From the NCBI GenBank assembly GCA_025667525.1, contig CM046882.1, positions 215,062,592 through 215,126,591 of the forward strand: 64,000 bases of DNA, in the 5' to 3' direction. Positions 32,459 through 45,010 of this stretch are shown one piece after another. The notes below the pieces were generated by a model. The model saw only the letters and a list, made by a program, of their open reading frames with translations. It searched no databases and was not told where the DNA came from. Numbering within the stretch: position 1 is the first letter of the stretch; each line of letters opens with the position of its first letter. The position numbers and the translations under genes are program-made. The stretch is from Glebionis coronaria. Lineage: Eukaryota; Streptophyta; Magnoliopsida; Asterales; Asteraceae.

Positions 32459-35229
32459 AACGTTTTGAAAGCGAAGAATATGAATCTTGAAGCTTTAACA
32501 TTCTTTACAAATGGAACAATTTCATCTCGAAACGCAGCTCTAGTGTGCTCAAAGTTCCATTCACCTTCCGTTATGGCCACAGCCGTCGTACGTTCTAAAA
32601 TGACCTTGTCAAAATCGGCTAAGTGTTGGTGTACCGCATTTAAGTTAACGGACGCCTTACTTACCGGTGGAATTAACTTCGTTAAATCCGTTTTGACAAG
32701 TGTGGGAGACGTACTAGGAGGGTTTTCATTTGACAAACTTTGGGGAACAAGAACTGTCAATTCAGCTAATTCCTTTTGTAAGCGAATGCGGGTCTTTTTA
32801 GACAATTGATCTTTGTTATATTGATCATAATCAATTGTATGGAATTTTGAAAGCATTTTAGAATGAGTTTCATCCGCAAGTGACTGTGTCTCCTCAGAAC
32901 TACGAACAAAAGGTGCTTCTTTCGATTTTCCAATTAGGGTCATATCATAAAGACACAGAGTAAATTCCTGAGCTTGTTTTGCATAACCGGGATTAGGTGG
33001 TAAATCTTGAAGACGGTTAAGTTCGAGTTCTTTAAATGATTTTGTTAAAAGATGAACCTTTTCTGTGGAAGCGTATTGTTTTAAAAGCTGTTGTTCCTTA
33101 AATTTAAGAAGTTTGGTAGCATTAATTTCTGATTCAACCTTTTTAGACTCGAGAGTTTCGAAATCTATTTTAAGTTTCTAAAAATCATTGACAACCGACT
33201 CTTTTGCTTTTAATTCATTGGAAAGATTAGCTTTTAATGATTCTATTTCTTTCAAGTGTTCAATCTTTTCAAAACGAAATTGTTCAAATTCAGAACATGT
33301 TATTTTCTCTGCTTGAGGGACCATTTCAAAAGTTTTGACCTTTTCTTTATGCAACGCAAGCTCAGTAGTTAGGGTGGAATTGGTATCTACGGATTGTCTG
33401 AGGGCCATATGCATTTGATCAATAATATGTTTAGGTACCATGACCAAATCATGTTGAGCATAAGATTCCATACCCGTCGTAGCATTTGGTTGAGGTTCAC
33501 TCAAATGTGTAGGATTGGGTACCACATCATTTAAGTTACTAGTTCCCGAATGCTGTTCGAGGTTGTCATTTTCATGCCCAACTTGATGTTGGTTATCATC
33601 AATATTATTAGATGTGGTTGGTACCTCACTGACGACATCAGAACCGTAGTGAGAGAGATTAGCAACGAGAGCAGCTTGGGCAGAGTTAATTTCATCACAA
33701 TCCGAATCATATGCGTCAAGATCATCTGCTTGATAAGCTGCATTAGAAGTAGAAACGACTGGAATGCCTTCAGTGTCTGCTGCCCCTGGGTCTGCAAGAA
33801 ATGCTAACTCCTCTGAATCCAAAATCTTTCCCTTAGACTGAGCATGAACCAAATACATCTTCTCACGAAACCATGCATCATCCCTCCTCCTTTTCGGTTG
33901 AGTGCATTTCCTAGCCATATGACCTTGTCCTCGGCAATTGTAGCAAGTCACAACCTTTTTAAGACCGATAGGACTCCCATTTCCACTAGCTTGAGAATTT
34001 ACAGCTTGATTGTTCCCAGTCCTTGTAGGAGGTCCATATGAATTTTTCCTTCCCTGAATAGGTTGCACCATCACTTGACCATCTTGAACAGTGGCTTGTT
34101 GTCGAGGATTTGATGAGGTGCAGAGCTGATTGTTTGTTGGTGGAAATCCTCTAGTTGCAACAAGTTTTGACAAGTAGGCTATGAGATGGTTTAGAACATC
34201 AGCTGGCGTATCATTTGGAGTGAAGACCGGTGCTTGGATTGGTGGAAGTTCATTAGAGTAGAAAGATTGTGCTGGTTGTGCTTCTAGTGGAAAATATCCT
34301 TGTTGAGGAGTATAGACCATTGGAGAAGTGTTGGCTTGTGATGGTGATGTCTGATATGGTGGTTGCTGTGGAAAAGATTGTTGATAAACACTTTGTTGAA
34401 ATGCTTGTTGTGGCATCATTGGTGGTTGATAAGATGGTTGCTAATAGGTGTGTGGTGGTGGCTGCTGCAAGTATGATGGTTGTTGATAAGTATAAGCCAT
34501 TTTTTGTTGAGAAGCATACATTGCAAGTGGATCATGAACTTGAGGTGTAGACAACCGAGCCTCGATCACATGGCATTCATGTTGTTGAAGAAAAGCTTGA
34601 AGTTGATCTACATTGGTGTTATGCAAGTCCTTAGCCAATTTAACATCCGTCACGTATTTTTTCCATTCTGAAGGAAGAGTGTTCAAATACTTGGTGTTCA
34701 ATTGAAAGGTAGGAATTGTCATGCCATAGATATTAAGCTCATTCAACAATAGGGTAAATCTCAGATAGTAGTCATTGAGAGTCTCCCCTGGCACATAGGC
34801 AAACTTATCAAAAGTATCATAAAGCTTACACTCTCGTTCTTGTTTAGTTAACGAGGTGTCTTGCATGAGAACACGAATTCTATCCCATAACTCTTTGGCA
34901 ACTTTATGTTTGCTGACGAGTTTGTAGACATCTGGAGGAAGGGCTTGGAGAATGATGTTTGTAGCATACTTATCACATTTGTCTTGAATCTTCATATCTC
35001 CAGTCAATTCACCCGTTGTGCGAGGACGAGTAGTTGTACCTTCCGTCACTATACCATAATCTAATGGTCCATTGAGCACCGATGCCCAAATGAGATGTCC
35101 ATTCTCCTTGTTCAACATATAAAGTTCCATTCGGGAAGCCCATTCCTCATACATAGTCTTCACCAACATTGGTGGACGATTATCCGTACCCGAGAGGATG
35201 GACTTATCCGTAAGAGATGTGTACTCCAT
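32455..35229 (-). pseudogene. Element A gag: capsid and nucleocapsid part
   Basis: The ATG ending at 35229 starts MEYTSLTDKSILSGTDNR. Residues ~1-230 resemble the copia gag (UBN2-type) capsid domain, with LPPDVYKLV and an LND.YLRF-like motif. A Gln/Pro-rich linker follows, then a CCHC zinc knuckle CYNCRGQGHMARKC at 33904-33945, then an acidic tail with coiled-coil potential. In-frame TAG codons lie at 34441-34443 and 33178-33180, both where CAG (Gln) is expected. The frame ends at 32455 because of the deletion described for the next part. The protein would form the particle shell and bind the RNA. B lacks this whole domain. Confidence 0.85.
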
Positions 35230-35961
35230 TTAGATAAGTTAAGATTTACAAACGTTGATCGATCAATGAGAGAAAGTAAATGTGTTTGTTGTTGTGAGTT
35301 GAAGTCGAGAAACAAGTGTTAAAATCCCCTAAAATATGTTCTCGATAAACCAAAAATTCCAAGTCAAAATTACGCACGGAATGTCCTATCGAAAAGATGA
35401 TCGGAATAATGATCGGAATGTCCTATCGGAATGTACCTAATCGGAATACCCTAACCGGAATACCGTTGTCGGAATAATCACTATCTGAATACCCTTAATC
35501 GGAATACCCTTGTCGGAATAAACACTATCGGAATACCCTGATCGGAATATCAAATCGGAATGTCCTTATAGGAATGCACCAAATCAGAATATCAAATCGG
35601 AATACCAAATCGGAATACCTAATCGGAATGTACCAAAATCGAAATCCCTAAACCCTATTCAGATTACACTTACCGGAATGTCCTATAAACCCTTTTCCGA
35701 TGACCTGATCGGAATAAATCCCACTTTTCTCGGACAAAACTCAACCAATTCATGATTTTAAGCCAAAAAATGATCAAAACACCCAAAAATTTTGTGTTTT
35801 TAGCCAAAGTAGCTATACCAAATCCCTACCACAACTATGTAGAAGATTTGTATCAAGAAAAAACCATAAAAAACACAAAAAAATTTTGGACGTGTGTTTA
35901 AATGGATCAAAAGGCTACAAAGATCAAGAACACAAACACATAAACAATACAATCATCCCAT
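35230..35961 (-). other. Element A transcript leader
   Basis: Untranslated leader between the primer site and the gag ATG. No gene is seen. Most of it is a degenerate repeat array, listed separately. Confidence 0.7.
35385..35720 (-). repeat. Degenerate array with TCGGAATA core in A's leader
   Basis: About 20 copies of (A)TCGGAAT(A/G) spaced 10-22 bases apart, with spacer words such as CCTA and CCCTT, on the plus strand. The transcript would carry TATTCCGA. The spacing is irregular, unlike a simple satellite. A similar array lies in the LTR of the unrelated element E. Confidence 0.8.
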
Positions 35962-35975
35962 GGCTCTTGATACCA
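35962..35975 (-). promoter_or_regulatory. Element A primer binding site (initiator tRNA-Met type)
   Basis: TGGTATCAAGAGCC in element sense, two bases from the LTR. It has one extra A relative to B's TGGTATCAGAGCC, which may weaken priming. Confidence 0.8.
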
Positions 35976-35977
35976 TT

Positions 35978-36310
35978 TGTAGGATATGTAAATCTTTCTT
36001 ATGTTTTAGAGAGATAAAGTGATAGAGAGATGGTGAGAACACACACACTTAGAGAGAGAAAGTGAAAGAAAAACACTTTTCAACTATGTGTAAAATGAAG
36101 AACCACACCACCCTCTCCATCTAAGGAGAGGGTTTATATACTCAAGCCCTTGTCATGGGCTTGGGCTTACATTTTGGCCGGCCTACACATGTTGTAGGCT
36201 AGGCTTTGGTTTGTTTGTTAAATAAACATAACTAACTAAACTACGAGCTATTACATGGACTATCGTTGGAGTGACCGATCCTTCTTAATACATAAAACGT
36301 ATTTCCAACA
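35978..36310 (-). repeat. Element A 5' LTR
   Basis: 333 bp, matching the 3' LTR at 14998-15330 with about 14 differences by eye; followed by CTATT at 36311-36315. Confidence 0.9.
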
Positions 36311-36315
36311 CTATT

Positions 36316-38056
36316 ACTTCTACTTGCGTTTTAGACATAATGTATGATTTTCATCGCAAAATGGGACGTTTAGGTTCATAGAATAAGAACATGTGAATGC
36401 TTCGTTAGAAATAATTTCATCCTCCTCGATTTTCACCCAAATTCCATGCTAAGCGTGCAACGAGATCATTGTCATTATAAGTTAGTAATGCTAACACTAC
36501 TCATATGCCCTAATCACGTACTTATCCTCCCATTTTCCTAAGTTTTATCTCTTATATTTTATTTTGTCTTGAATGTTTCACGAGGATACATTGTTTGACT
36601 TATGCGATGATAGAGATTTAGGTCTAAAAATAGAGTCATAACGGTGTAACCAAGACAATCAAATTAATAACCCCTCCTAATAGACAACGATGTCAAAAAA
36701 TTAAGTCAACAAGAAGGATCGATAAACACTATAACGGTTTTGAACATGAGACTTATTACCAAGACTTTTGTACGCCCGCTACCGGATGGGCCTTATTATC
36801 ATAGGTTTACCTACATCTTTTATTCAACTTCGCCATGAAGCTTTTATTATGACTTCGTTCTTGCCTTGCCTTTTATTTAACCTCGCCATGAGGTGTTTAT
36901 TATGGCCAAAGACGTATATCCTCAAGCTAAGGCGAATTTTGGATCTTTAAAGCTTCAAAGATAAGGCTTGATTAACTTTCAATTTCGCATAGATTTTTCG
37001 GCCTTGTGAGCTTCAAATTGTTTGCTTGATTTAGGTGAGCACTTGAAATCATATTATTAGGTGAAGCTTTCGACTATTCGGGTTGCCAATACTTCAAAAA
37101 CGTGACGCTGGCGATACATTAATGTCTTCCCAATTTAATTACATGGAAGCTACTAGAAAAGACTAGAAACCAACAATCAAGACTAAACCGCTAAGTCAAT
37201 ATTTATTAAGAAAAAAATATTTACAAGCAAAGGGAGAATAAGCAAACAACGAGAACACATGAGTTTTTTAAAGAATACGAGTACTCTACGTTTAGCATAG
37301 TAACTTATAATTAACTCTATCATTTCTCGTCCTCATTTAAGAGACTTAGCCTAATATAAAGTTAAGGGATCGAAGCTAAGTGCTCAAGACGCACGGTCGA
37401 GTCAAAAATTACTTTTATTCTTGCCATCAGAAAACCTACATTCGTGTCTTCAAACACTTATAAAACATGAGAAAAATTTTAAAATTCGGCCATTTTTAGC
37501 CTTATTTTGTAACAAAAACGATAAACAAAAAGATAAACTTTGGAAAGCGTGAAGGTTTGGCAAGGCAAGTATCTATTCACCCCCCACCCATACTAAAGTT
37601 AAACATTGTCCTCAATGTTTCGAGTCTAAGGGTTGGAAACCCCCATACTAGAGACGTAGTCGAATGCATAATCTAGCATGGAAAGGGTGTAACCGTTAAA
37701 CTTAAAGTCGTTTATGAAGTGTGCTAAAAACCTAAGGTTATAAAATCAAAGGATATATCATGGATATTGAGAAATTCTTCAAAGAAAACGATCGAGTGCT
37801 CCTATAAAACGAACATGAGAGGCTCCAATCATGAAGATAATGATCATCTAAAAACCACAATGCACAAACAACCACGGACCAAAGGTTGGAAGGGCACAAA
37901 TCCCCTCACATTACTACATTAGAAAGCGATAATATGTACATGGATAAGCATGGGACTCCCCCATGAGGCACCTCGTATTTGATTACCGAGTCATGAGCTC
38001 GACTCAATCCCCTCAATACTAATTATCATTAGGGAAGGTGATTTGGTCGAGGTAGT
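36316..38056 (-). other. Element C 3' untranslated region (right part)
   Basis: About 1.7 kb without a gene. It aligns with D (3500-5350) and E (45250-46950), most clearly around 36440-36620 and near the 'gaggcacctcg...ccgagtcatgagctcgactc' text at 37970-38010. The internal hairpin AAACATTG-TCCT-CAATGTTT is at 37601-37620, preceded by a C-rich (purine on minus) tract at 37579-37590. A ends where this region begins. Confidence 0.7.
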
Positions 38057-39302
38057 TCAGGATGGAACTTCTCCGCCAAAGTAGTGCTTCAACCTATGTC
38101 CATTCACCTTGAAATTGGGGCCATCATTTTGAGCTAGCTCGATGGTCCCATAAGAAAAAACTTGAGTCACGGTGACTGGACCGGACCAACGGGATTTCAA
38201 CTTGCGGTAAAATATTTTCAAACGAGAGTTAAAAAGCAACACTTGATCTCCAATGTTAAAAACCCAGTTTTTAATTTTTGAGTAATGAAACTTTTTAGTT
38301 TTTCTTTATAAATTAATGAATTTTCATAAGCAATGTCTCTCAATTCATCCAATTCATTTAATTGAATTTTCTGGTGTTTTCCCGCGGTCTCCATATCATC
38401 ATTACAATGCTTAAGGGCCCAATAAGCTTTGTATTGGAGTTTAATTGGCAAGCGACAATTCTTCGCATACACAAGCTTATACGGAGTGCACCCGATGGGC
38501 GTCTTGTGAGCGGTCCGAAAGTCCCATAAAGCATCGTCCAACTTATCCGGCAAAGATTCTCGGTTTTCCCCAATCGATCTCTCCAAGGTCCTTTTCAACG
38601 CTCGGTTTGAAACCTCGACTTGCCCATTCATTTGTGGGTGATAATCCGTAGAAATCCGATGTGTAACTCCATATTTCCTTAAGACCCTTTCGAATTGGTC
38701 GTTACAAAAATGGGTTCCACGATCGCATATGATCGCACGAGGGGTTCCAAACCGAGAAAACACGCTTTTCAAAACTTTACTACCACACGAGCATCGTTCG
38801 TGGGCAAAGACTTAACTTCCACCCACTTAGATAGGTAGTCATCGGCGACAAGGATGTACTTATTACCACAAGATGATGGGAACGGCCCCATAAAATCAAT
38901 TCCCCAAACGTCAAAGATCTCACACACTTGGATGATGTTTTGTGGCATTTTGTCGTTTTGTGAGGCTTTTCCTTGTCGGTGGCATGAGTCACACGACTTC
39001 ACAAGTGCGTGTGCATCTCGGTAAATAGTAGGCCAAAAGAACCCGGCATCAAAGACCTTCTTCGCCGTGAGGTTAGCACCGTGGTGACCAACCGTGGGTC
39101 CCTTATGACAAGCTCTAAGGATATTAAAAGCTTCGGTGCCAAAAACACAACGTCGAATAATTTGATCCGCACAAGTACGGAAGAGATAAGGGTCGTTCCA
39201 AAAGTAGAACTTGACGTCACGAAGGAATTTTCGTTTTTGTTGAGTCGTCATACCCTTATGATGAAGTTGCCCGCATGGTAATTTGAGATGTCCGCAAACC
39301 AT
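38057..39302 (-). pseudogene. Element C integrase
   Basis: Gypsy-type integrase in three frames. The HHCC zinc-binding part ([11 protein letters not shown] ... CDSCHRQGK) and the start of the core ([10 protein letters not shown]) lie at 38769-39302. The rest of the core ([27 protein letters not shown]) follows at 38218-38772. The C-terminal NSRLKIFYRKLKSRWSGP segment is at 38057-38242. D, D and E positions are recognisable, but the frame changes near 38770 and 38240. It has some replacements against E (for example VADDYLSKW for VAVDYVSKW). Non-functional. Confidence 0.88.
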
Positions 39303-40781
39303 GGGGTGGATGAATCAAGCTTAGAATTCACTACACCAAGTGTTTCGAGAGGAAATGTTTCGGTGATTTCCTTTGGCTCGTAAACACTTTGGTGAGGATC
39401 TTCCAAACGAGAAAGATGATCGGCCGCTAGATTCTCGGCTCCTTTTTTGTCAAGGATTTTGTGATCAAATTCTTGTAGGAGGATAATCCAACGAAGTAAT
39501 CTCGGATTTGCATCTTGTTTAGCCATAAGATACTTGATAGCCGAATGATCGGTATACACTATGCATTTAGTCATGACGAGATAAGGTCGAAATTTATCAA
39601 ATGCATACACCACGGAAAGGAATTCCTTCTCCGTTATAGTGTATTTTAGTTGAGCCTTGGTCATCGTCTTGCTAGCATAGTGAATAGGCAAGAAGTGTTT
39701 TTCATGACGTTGCCCCAAAACGGCCCCAATAGCGTAGTCACTAGCATCACACATGAGCTCAAAGGGGAGGTTCTAATTGGGAGCAACAAGAATGGGAGCT
39801 TCGGTAAGTTTCCTCTTAAGGATTTCAAAGGCTCGTACACAATCTTCGTTAAAGACAAAAGGTGCATCTTTTTCGAGGAGATGTGTAATAGGTCGAGAAA
39901 TCTTTGAAAAATCCTTGATGAATTGGCGATAAAAGCACGCGTGGCCTAGGAAACTCCTAACACCCTTAACGGTTTTGGGATGAGGTAATTTGGCGATGAC
40001 GTCTACCTTAGCTTTATCTACCTCAATCCCCGCTTTCGAAACCTTGTGCCTTAAGACGATTCCTTCCTTAACCATAAAATGACATTTTTCCCAATTGAGC
40101 ACAAGGTTGGTTTCCTCACAACGTTTTAGCATTCTCTCAAGATTCGACAAAAACGAAGTGAATGAAGAACCAAACACAGAAAAATCATCCATAAAGACTT
40201 CCATCGTCTTCTCGATCATATCATGAAAAATAGCCATCATGCACCTTTGAAAGGTTCCCGGTGCATTGCAAAGTCCGAATGGCATTCTACGATAGGCAAA
40301 CGTTCCATATGGACACGTAAACGTAGTTTTTTTCTTGATCACGAGGATCAATGGAGATTTGGATGTAATCGTAAAAACCATCTAAAAAGCAATAGAAATC
40401 GTTTCCCGTAAGACGCTCCAACATTTGGTCCATGAAGGGCAAGGGAAAATTTTCTTTACGAGTGGCGTCATTCAACTTACGATAGTCAATGCATACTCTC
40501 CATCCGGTGACGAGTAGAGTTGGAATTAACTCGTTGGCATCGTTTGGCACAACGGTCATTCCTCCCTTCTTAGGGACACAATGAATAGGACTCACCCAAG
40601 GGCTATCGGAAATAGGGTAAATCATTCCCGCGTCAAGGAGTTTTAGGACTTCCTTTTTGATGACGTCGTGAATTTTGGGGTTCACCCTCCTTTGACATTG
40701 GATTGTGGGTTTGTAATCTTCTTCCATTAAGATTTTATGGGTACAAAATTTGGGATCGATCCCCTTAATGTCGGATAACTT
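39248..40781 (-). pseudogene. Element C reverse transcriptase and RNase H
   Basis: RT begins after a TGA (40782-40784) where Trp is expected. It has [19 protein letters not shown] and [10 protein letters not shown], then a frameshift near 40335 within an A-run. The [17 protein letters not shown] block and the catalytic FMDD follow at about 40190-40200. A TAG at 39773-39775 replaces the Trp of the NWELPF motif that E retains. RNase H follows ([31 protein letters not shown]). Athila-lineage RT by similarity to E. Confidence 0.9.
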
Positions 40782-41828
40782 TCACGCAATTGCCCTTTTG
40801 TGATCCTTTAGAACATCGACAAGAGCGGTTTTTTCATCATTCGAAAGATCTTTCACAGTAATAAACGGCAACTTGTCGTCCTCCTCCAAAAATACATATT
40901 CAAGGTGAGGAGGTAAATCTTTCAACTCGATGATTGGTGGTTCGTCATTTGAAGATTTAGGCTCGATACTCATAACCTCCTCGGTTGGAGGAAATGGGAA
41001 ATCGTTAAGAAAATCATTGATAATCGAGAAGTCCTCATCGTTGTCGAGGTCTTCGTCACAAGTACGTGGAACATCGAATTCTTCCAACGTAAAACCACCA
41101 CCTTCAAATGGAGTGAAGGTTGGTGTCGAGTTATCAAGAATGGGATCAAGCATAGTGGGATATCCACTATTTTCATCGTCACCAAAAGCTAAAACTTCTT
41201 GTGAAAATTCCTCGCAAACAACGTCGATCATATCAACGAGGTTTATGGTCGCGACGGAATAAACATGAGAAAGTTGAGAGTTTTGTGTTGCGTTTATAAC
41301 AAGTTCCTCGTCGTTGAAACGTAAATTGATCTTTCTAGGATGCACATAAATTAAAGCCATAGACGTATCTAAAAACGAACGCCCGACAATGAGAGGAATT
41401 TGAGGATCCGTGGGAATATAGACAACGATAAAGTCTACCGGATAATAGAACTTTCCCACTTTAACAAAAACGTCTTCGACCAATCTACATGCGGGAATCG
41501 TGGAATGATCGGCCAATTCGATTGACATTAGTGAAGGAGTAAGATTAGGAAGATTGAGCGACTTGAAGATTGCAAGTGGCATCAAGTTAATACTAGCACC
41601 AAGATCGGCCAAGGCATAGCATTCTTCCATATCTTGGATTGCATATGGAATCAAGAATTTACCGGGATCACTGACTTTTTGAGGTATGCGGTTAAGATAA
41701 ACCGATGAACTAGACAATTGTTGCAATTTCTCCTTGTTGTTCAACATACTCTTGAAGTTAGCGGCAAATCGAGGCATCATGACCAAAGCGTCGGCAAAAC
41801 TTATATTAAAATGAAAATCACAAAACAT
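40782..41828 (-). pseudogene. Element C protease region
   Basis: Contains the retroviral-type aspartic protease signature [14 protein letters not shown] (about 41580-41620) and PLIVGRSFL, then a long acidic linker to RT with [17 protein letters not shown]. The open frame starts inside gag, after a frameshift near 41825, and ends at a TGA replacing the Trp of the AIAW motif. The protease would process the polyprotein. It is linked to a dead RT. Confidence 0.85.
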
Positions 41829-43530
41829 TTTCGTAAAAGTTCAAATTGGTAATTGTCGCGCTCTTGACGTTTCTTTTTTCTAAGTCTTGATGGGTAGGGC
41901 AAGGGTGGTGTGGGTTGAGGCATAGGCATAGAATTTGGAATCTCAGGTTCCAATGATGGTAGTGGGTCAACCGTAGGTGTGGCATGAGCGGTACTTCGTG
42001 GGATTGGGACATACTCCTTTTCGACCACAAGCTCGGGTTCTTCTTCAATTTCCTCCACCGTTGGAGTAATAGGTTGAGGAGTCGGTTCCTTAAAGGTCTT
42101 ACCACTTCGTGTGGTAATCAATTTCATCTCTCCCTTCGGGTTTGACACGATGTTACTAGGAAGACCACCCGAAGTAGAGACTCTACTCATCATGATAGCA
42201 TCTAAAAGCCTATTTTCCGTCTTTTTACGTTCCTCCCAATCTTGCTCTTTCTCGACTTTTGGATTTTGCTCCAACCTAAGTAAGGCTTGTTCAATCTTAT
42301 GTTGACCTTGTTCCATTTTTTGTTGGTTTTGTTGGAGCCTAACCACATTCCCTTCCAATTTGTTACTTTGAGTTTCAAACTTAGCTCTTAGGTTACTAAC
42401 ATAATTTGCCATGTTTGTGTACCTATCATCATTAGCCTTAAAATAGTTCCAAATTTCCGGTGGAATGTCTTTTGGTAATGCATTTGAAAGCCTTTGATTA
42501 ACATTTTGGAAATCATGATTTTTATTTTGATTTTGCAATTGACCACTAGTCCCTTGCTTCCCATTGTTGTAATTGTTACCCTTATAGTTGTTCTTGTACC
42601 CACCTTGATTGTTTCGATAATTGTTAGCATTTTGATTTGGTGGAAAACCCGGTGGAGTCAATTGATTAGTGCGGGTAACTTGACCGTTTTGTTATAAGTT
42701 CCCGCGGCCGCGAAGGCACTCGAAGTGTTACCACCGTTGGTAATGCACTCGAAGTAATCGTGAGCTCCACCACAATACATACAAAAAACCTCAACCGCTT
42801 TAGCCGTAACGGGAGTGGGTTGTTCACCAACTTTAAACTCAATTAACAATCCCTTAAGCTTATCAAAAATCTTGTTTTCTAAATTAGCCTCGATTTGGCA
42901 AGCATCGATGGTATGAGACAATGAAGGCGAATTCGAAGACGAAGTCTTATGAACACTCGACGTGCTACGAGGACTATAGACCTTAGACCTATTCTCAATG
43001 ATCAACAACGCTTCCTCGACCGTTTTACACAAAACATTACCACCCGTGGCGGCGTTAAGATAATCACGCTCATGATCCTTCAAGCCATTGTAAAACATGT
43101 CAATTTGATGCAAGTCGGAAAAACCGTGATGAGGACATTCGTGCAACATTTCCTTAAACCTATTCCAAGCCGTCGAAAAACTCTCATTATACTCTTGTGA
43201 AAATTTTGAAATCTCGTTTTTCAAATGCATAGTCTTAGAGGGCGGAAAAAATTGTTTCACGAACTTTGAAACGAGATCCTTCCACGTCAATATAGAATTT
43301 GGTGGCTCTTTCTCTAACCAAATTTTAGCGGGCCCCGCTAAGGAATACGGAAAAAGTATCATCTTAATCAAGTCATTAGAGACGTCCTTAAACTTGCAAG
43401 TGGCGGTAAGACGATTGAATTGGTGGATATGGTTGTGCGGGTTGTCCTTTTCATCACCACGTAATTTGTTGTTTTAGATCATCGACAACAAACACGTCTT
43501 AACTTTAAAATTCTCCGCAAGGATGGCGGG
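41801..43530 (-). pseudogene. Element C gag (N-terminus cut by element E)
   Basis: It starts abruptly at 43530 (PAILAEN in frame) where E is inserted. The retrotransposon gag domain lies at about 42900-43500 (ILFPYSLAGPAKIWLEKEPP, FFPPSK, DMFYNGLKDHERDYLNAATGG). The zinc knuckle CMYCGGAHDYFEC is at about 42740-42785, followed by a Pro/Gln/Asn-rich tail and a helical region. TAA at 43474-43476 replaces a Gln found in relatives (CAA to TAA); frameshifts lie near 42660 and 41825. It would be the structural shell protein. Confidence 0.87.
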
Positions 43531-43784
43531 TGATACAAATGATTTTTGCTAGTTGAAAGTTCGATTCTCGGAATCCACTCGAATTGATTACAGCTCTAAG
43601 TGGAATAATTGTTCTTGGTGACAAAAAGGGGTTTTGGTTTTCTATTCTAATAAAAATGTAAATAAATGCAATAAATAAGGATTAGAACAGAAACAGTTAA
43701 TGAAATAACACAAAATTAGGATTAAAGTTAAACAGTTAAATAATGAAACTAATAAAAGATCCTTACTGAAAATTAGTTCTATTC

Positions 43785-44135
43785 GGAATAATGGACCATG
43801 TGGAATAACAAAGCTACTCGGAATATCAGTCTTACTCGGAATAAATGAACTCTACCCGGAATATGAGGCTATTCGGAATAATTGTCTACGCGGAATAATC
43901 AACCCTGCGGAATAAATGGAAAGTAGACCATGCGGGATAAAGGTTACTCGGAATAACTAAGTCTATTCGGAATATGGGCCTAATCGGAATATAAATTATT
44001 CCGAATAAAGGAAAAGGGAAAACAGTCTATGCGAAATAAGTAAACATTCCGAATAGGGAATAAAACAAGAAGGCTATCCAGAATATCCAAATATTCTGAA
44101 TAAGGGACAAGATGAAAGGCTATTCGGAATAATCT
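43785..44135 (-). repeat. Degenerate array with TCGGAATA core in E's LTR
   Basis: About 18 copies of (A/C)TCGGAATA or close variants (GCGGAATAA, CCGGAATATG) spaced ~15-25 bases on the plus strand. A few are inverted (ATTCCGAATA near 44007 and 44048). It lies downstream of the TATA box in transcription sense, so within R/U5 of the transcript. The core is the same as in A's leader. Confidence 0.8.
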
Positions 44136-44556
44136 GGAGATAAGAACAGTAACAGCAGAAACATGAGCAGTGGTCACGAATTTAAATCACATCAAGCCAA
44201 ACAACCGAAAAGGTTTTACCAAATTCACCAATAATCATTTAAATACCATAAGCAACAAATTCCAACAATAAAAACAAAAAATCAATCACTTTTAAAAGAT
44301 CAAAATCAATCAAACAAGAACTTAAGAACTTTGAATAAAAAGATGATGATGAACAATAGGATTAAAAAGATTAAATAAAAACTTGTATTGATAATGATTA
44401 AGATTCAGTAAACAAAAGGAAAGGATCAAACATACAAGATTAAAGAAGAAAATCAAAGAGATGAAAACCACTCCTTAAGGGAGATGGTTTCCTACGAACT
44501 AGGAGAAATGTAACTGAAAACTAAAAACTAGCTGCCAAATTTTTGTGAAGGATTTC

Positions 44557-44564
44557 CTTTTATA
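44557..44564 (-). promoter_or_regulatory. TATA box of E LTR
   Basis: TATAAAAGG on the minus strand, about 450 bases from the LTR start. Confidence 0.65.
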
Positions 44565-45010
44565 GGCTAAGTGGTTGGTTGGTGAGTGGGCTTTCTCCCT
44601 TTCTTCTTGTCTTCTCGTCTTTTCAGAAAAGTTGACGTTTTCGATTCTGATTCGGGATTTGTCGACGATTAAATTCAACTCGTCTTTTAATTTCTTCGTT
44701 TAATAGACTTGAGTTTCTTCGACATATGTAAATCTTCCATCTTTGGTCATTTTCTTCGATAAATCTTCAAATAGGCCCATTGACTTCAAATCTTTTGCAT
44801 CTCTTGGACAATAGACTTCGTCTTTAGTCTTTTTCCTTTGATAAAACCCGTGCAATCCCATGTTTTCTTCAATATTCATCTGGTTGACTCCGAAAACACA
44901 ATAAACACAAAAACCACGCATAATTCCGAACAAATGATATTAAATACGTGTTTTGGTCTTGTTTTAGCCAGAAATAAGTGGTAAAAGGATGGGTGTTTTC
45001 ACACCTATCA

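Larger units (their letters stand above)
14998..36310 (-). mobile_element. Element A: Ty1/copia retrotransposon (Sirevirus-like), interrupted by B
   Basis: Terminal 333-bp LTRs start TGTAGGATATG and end TTCCAACA on the plus strand. The PBS lies at 35962-35975, the PPT at 15331-15345, and a 5-bp target duplication flanks the element. Without B it is about 11.9 kb. Minus-strand order is leader, gag with capsid and zinc knuckle, long coiled-coil/linker, protease, integrase, reverse transcriptase, RNase H, then ~2.8 kb of 3' non-coding sequence with repeated PPT-like motifs. Copia gene order (IN before RT) is clear. The multiple PPTs, the long 3' region and the RT sequence point to the Sirevirus lineage, but the short LTRs are unusual for it. 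The LTRs differ at about 14 of 333 positions by eye. The coding region is dead (stops, frameshifts, insertion of B). Confidence 0.9.
43531..45010 (-). repeat. Element E 3' LTR, ~1.48 kb
   Basis: It ends TATCA at 45010 (TGATAGGTG in element sense) beside the PPT. The lower end is placed at TGATACAAATG (43531) because the D and C LTRs show TGAT...ATCA ends and because C's gag frame begins exactly there. No second copy is available to confirm it. It holds a TATA box and a CGGAATA array. Confidence 0.7.

Noticed and set aside
35385..35720. CRISPR-like or telomere-like array
   Set aside because: The units are short, degenerate and irregularly spaced with no constant repeat/spacer pattern, and the genome is plant nuclear; not telomeric TTTAGGG.
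43531..45010. This LTR as the 5' LTR of C rather than the 3' LTR of E
   Set aside because: It adjoins E's polypurine tract at 45011 with TGAT orientation, whereas on C's side the sequence breaks directly into gag with no primer site or leader.
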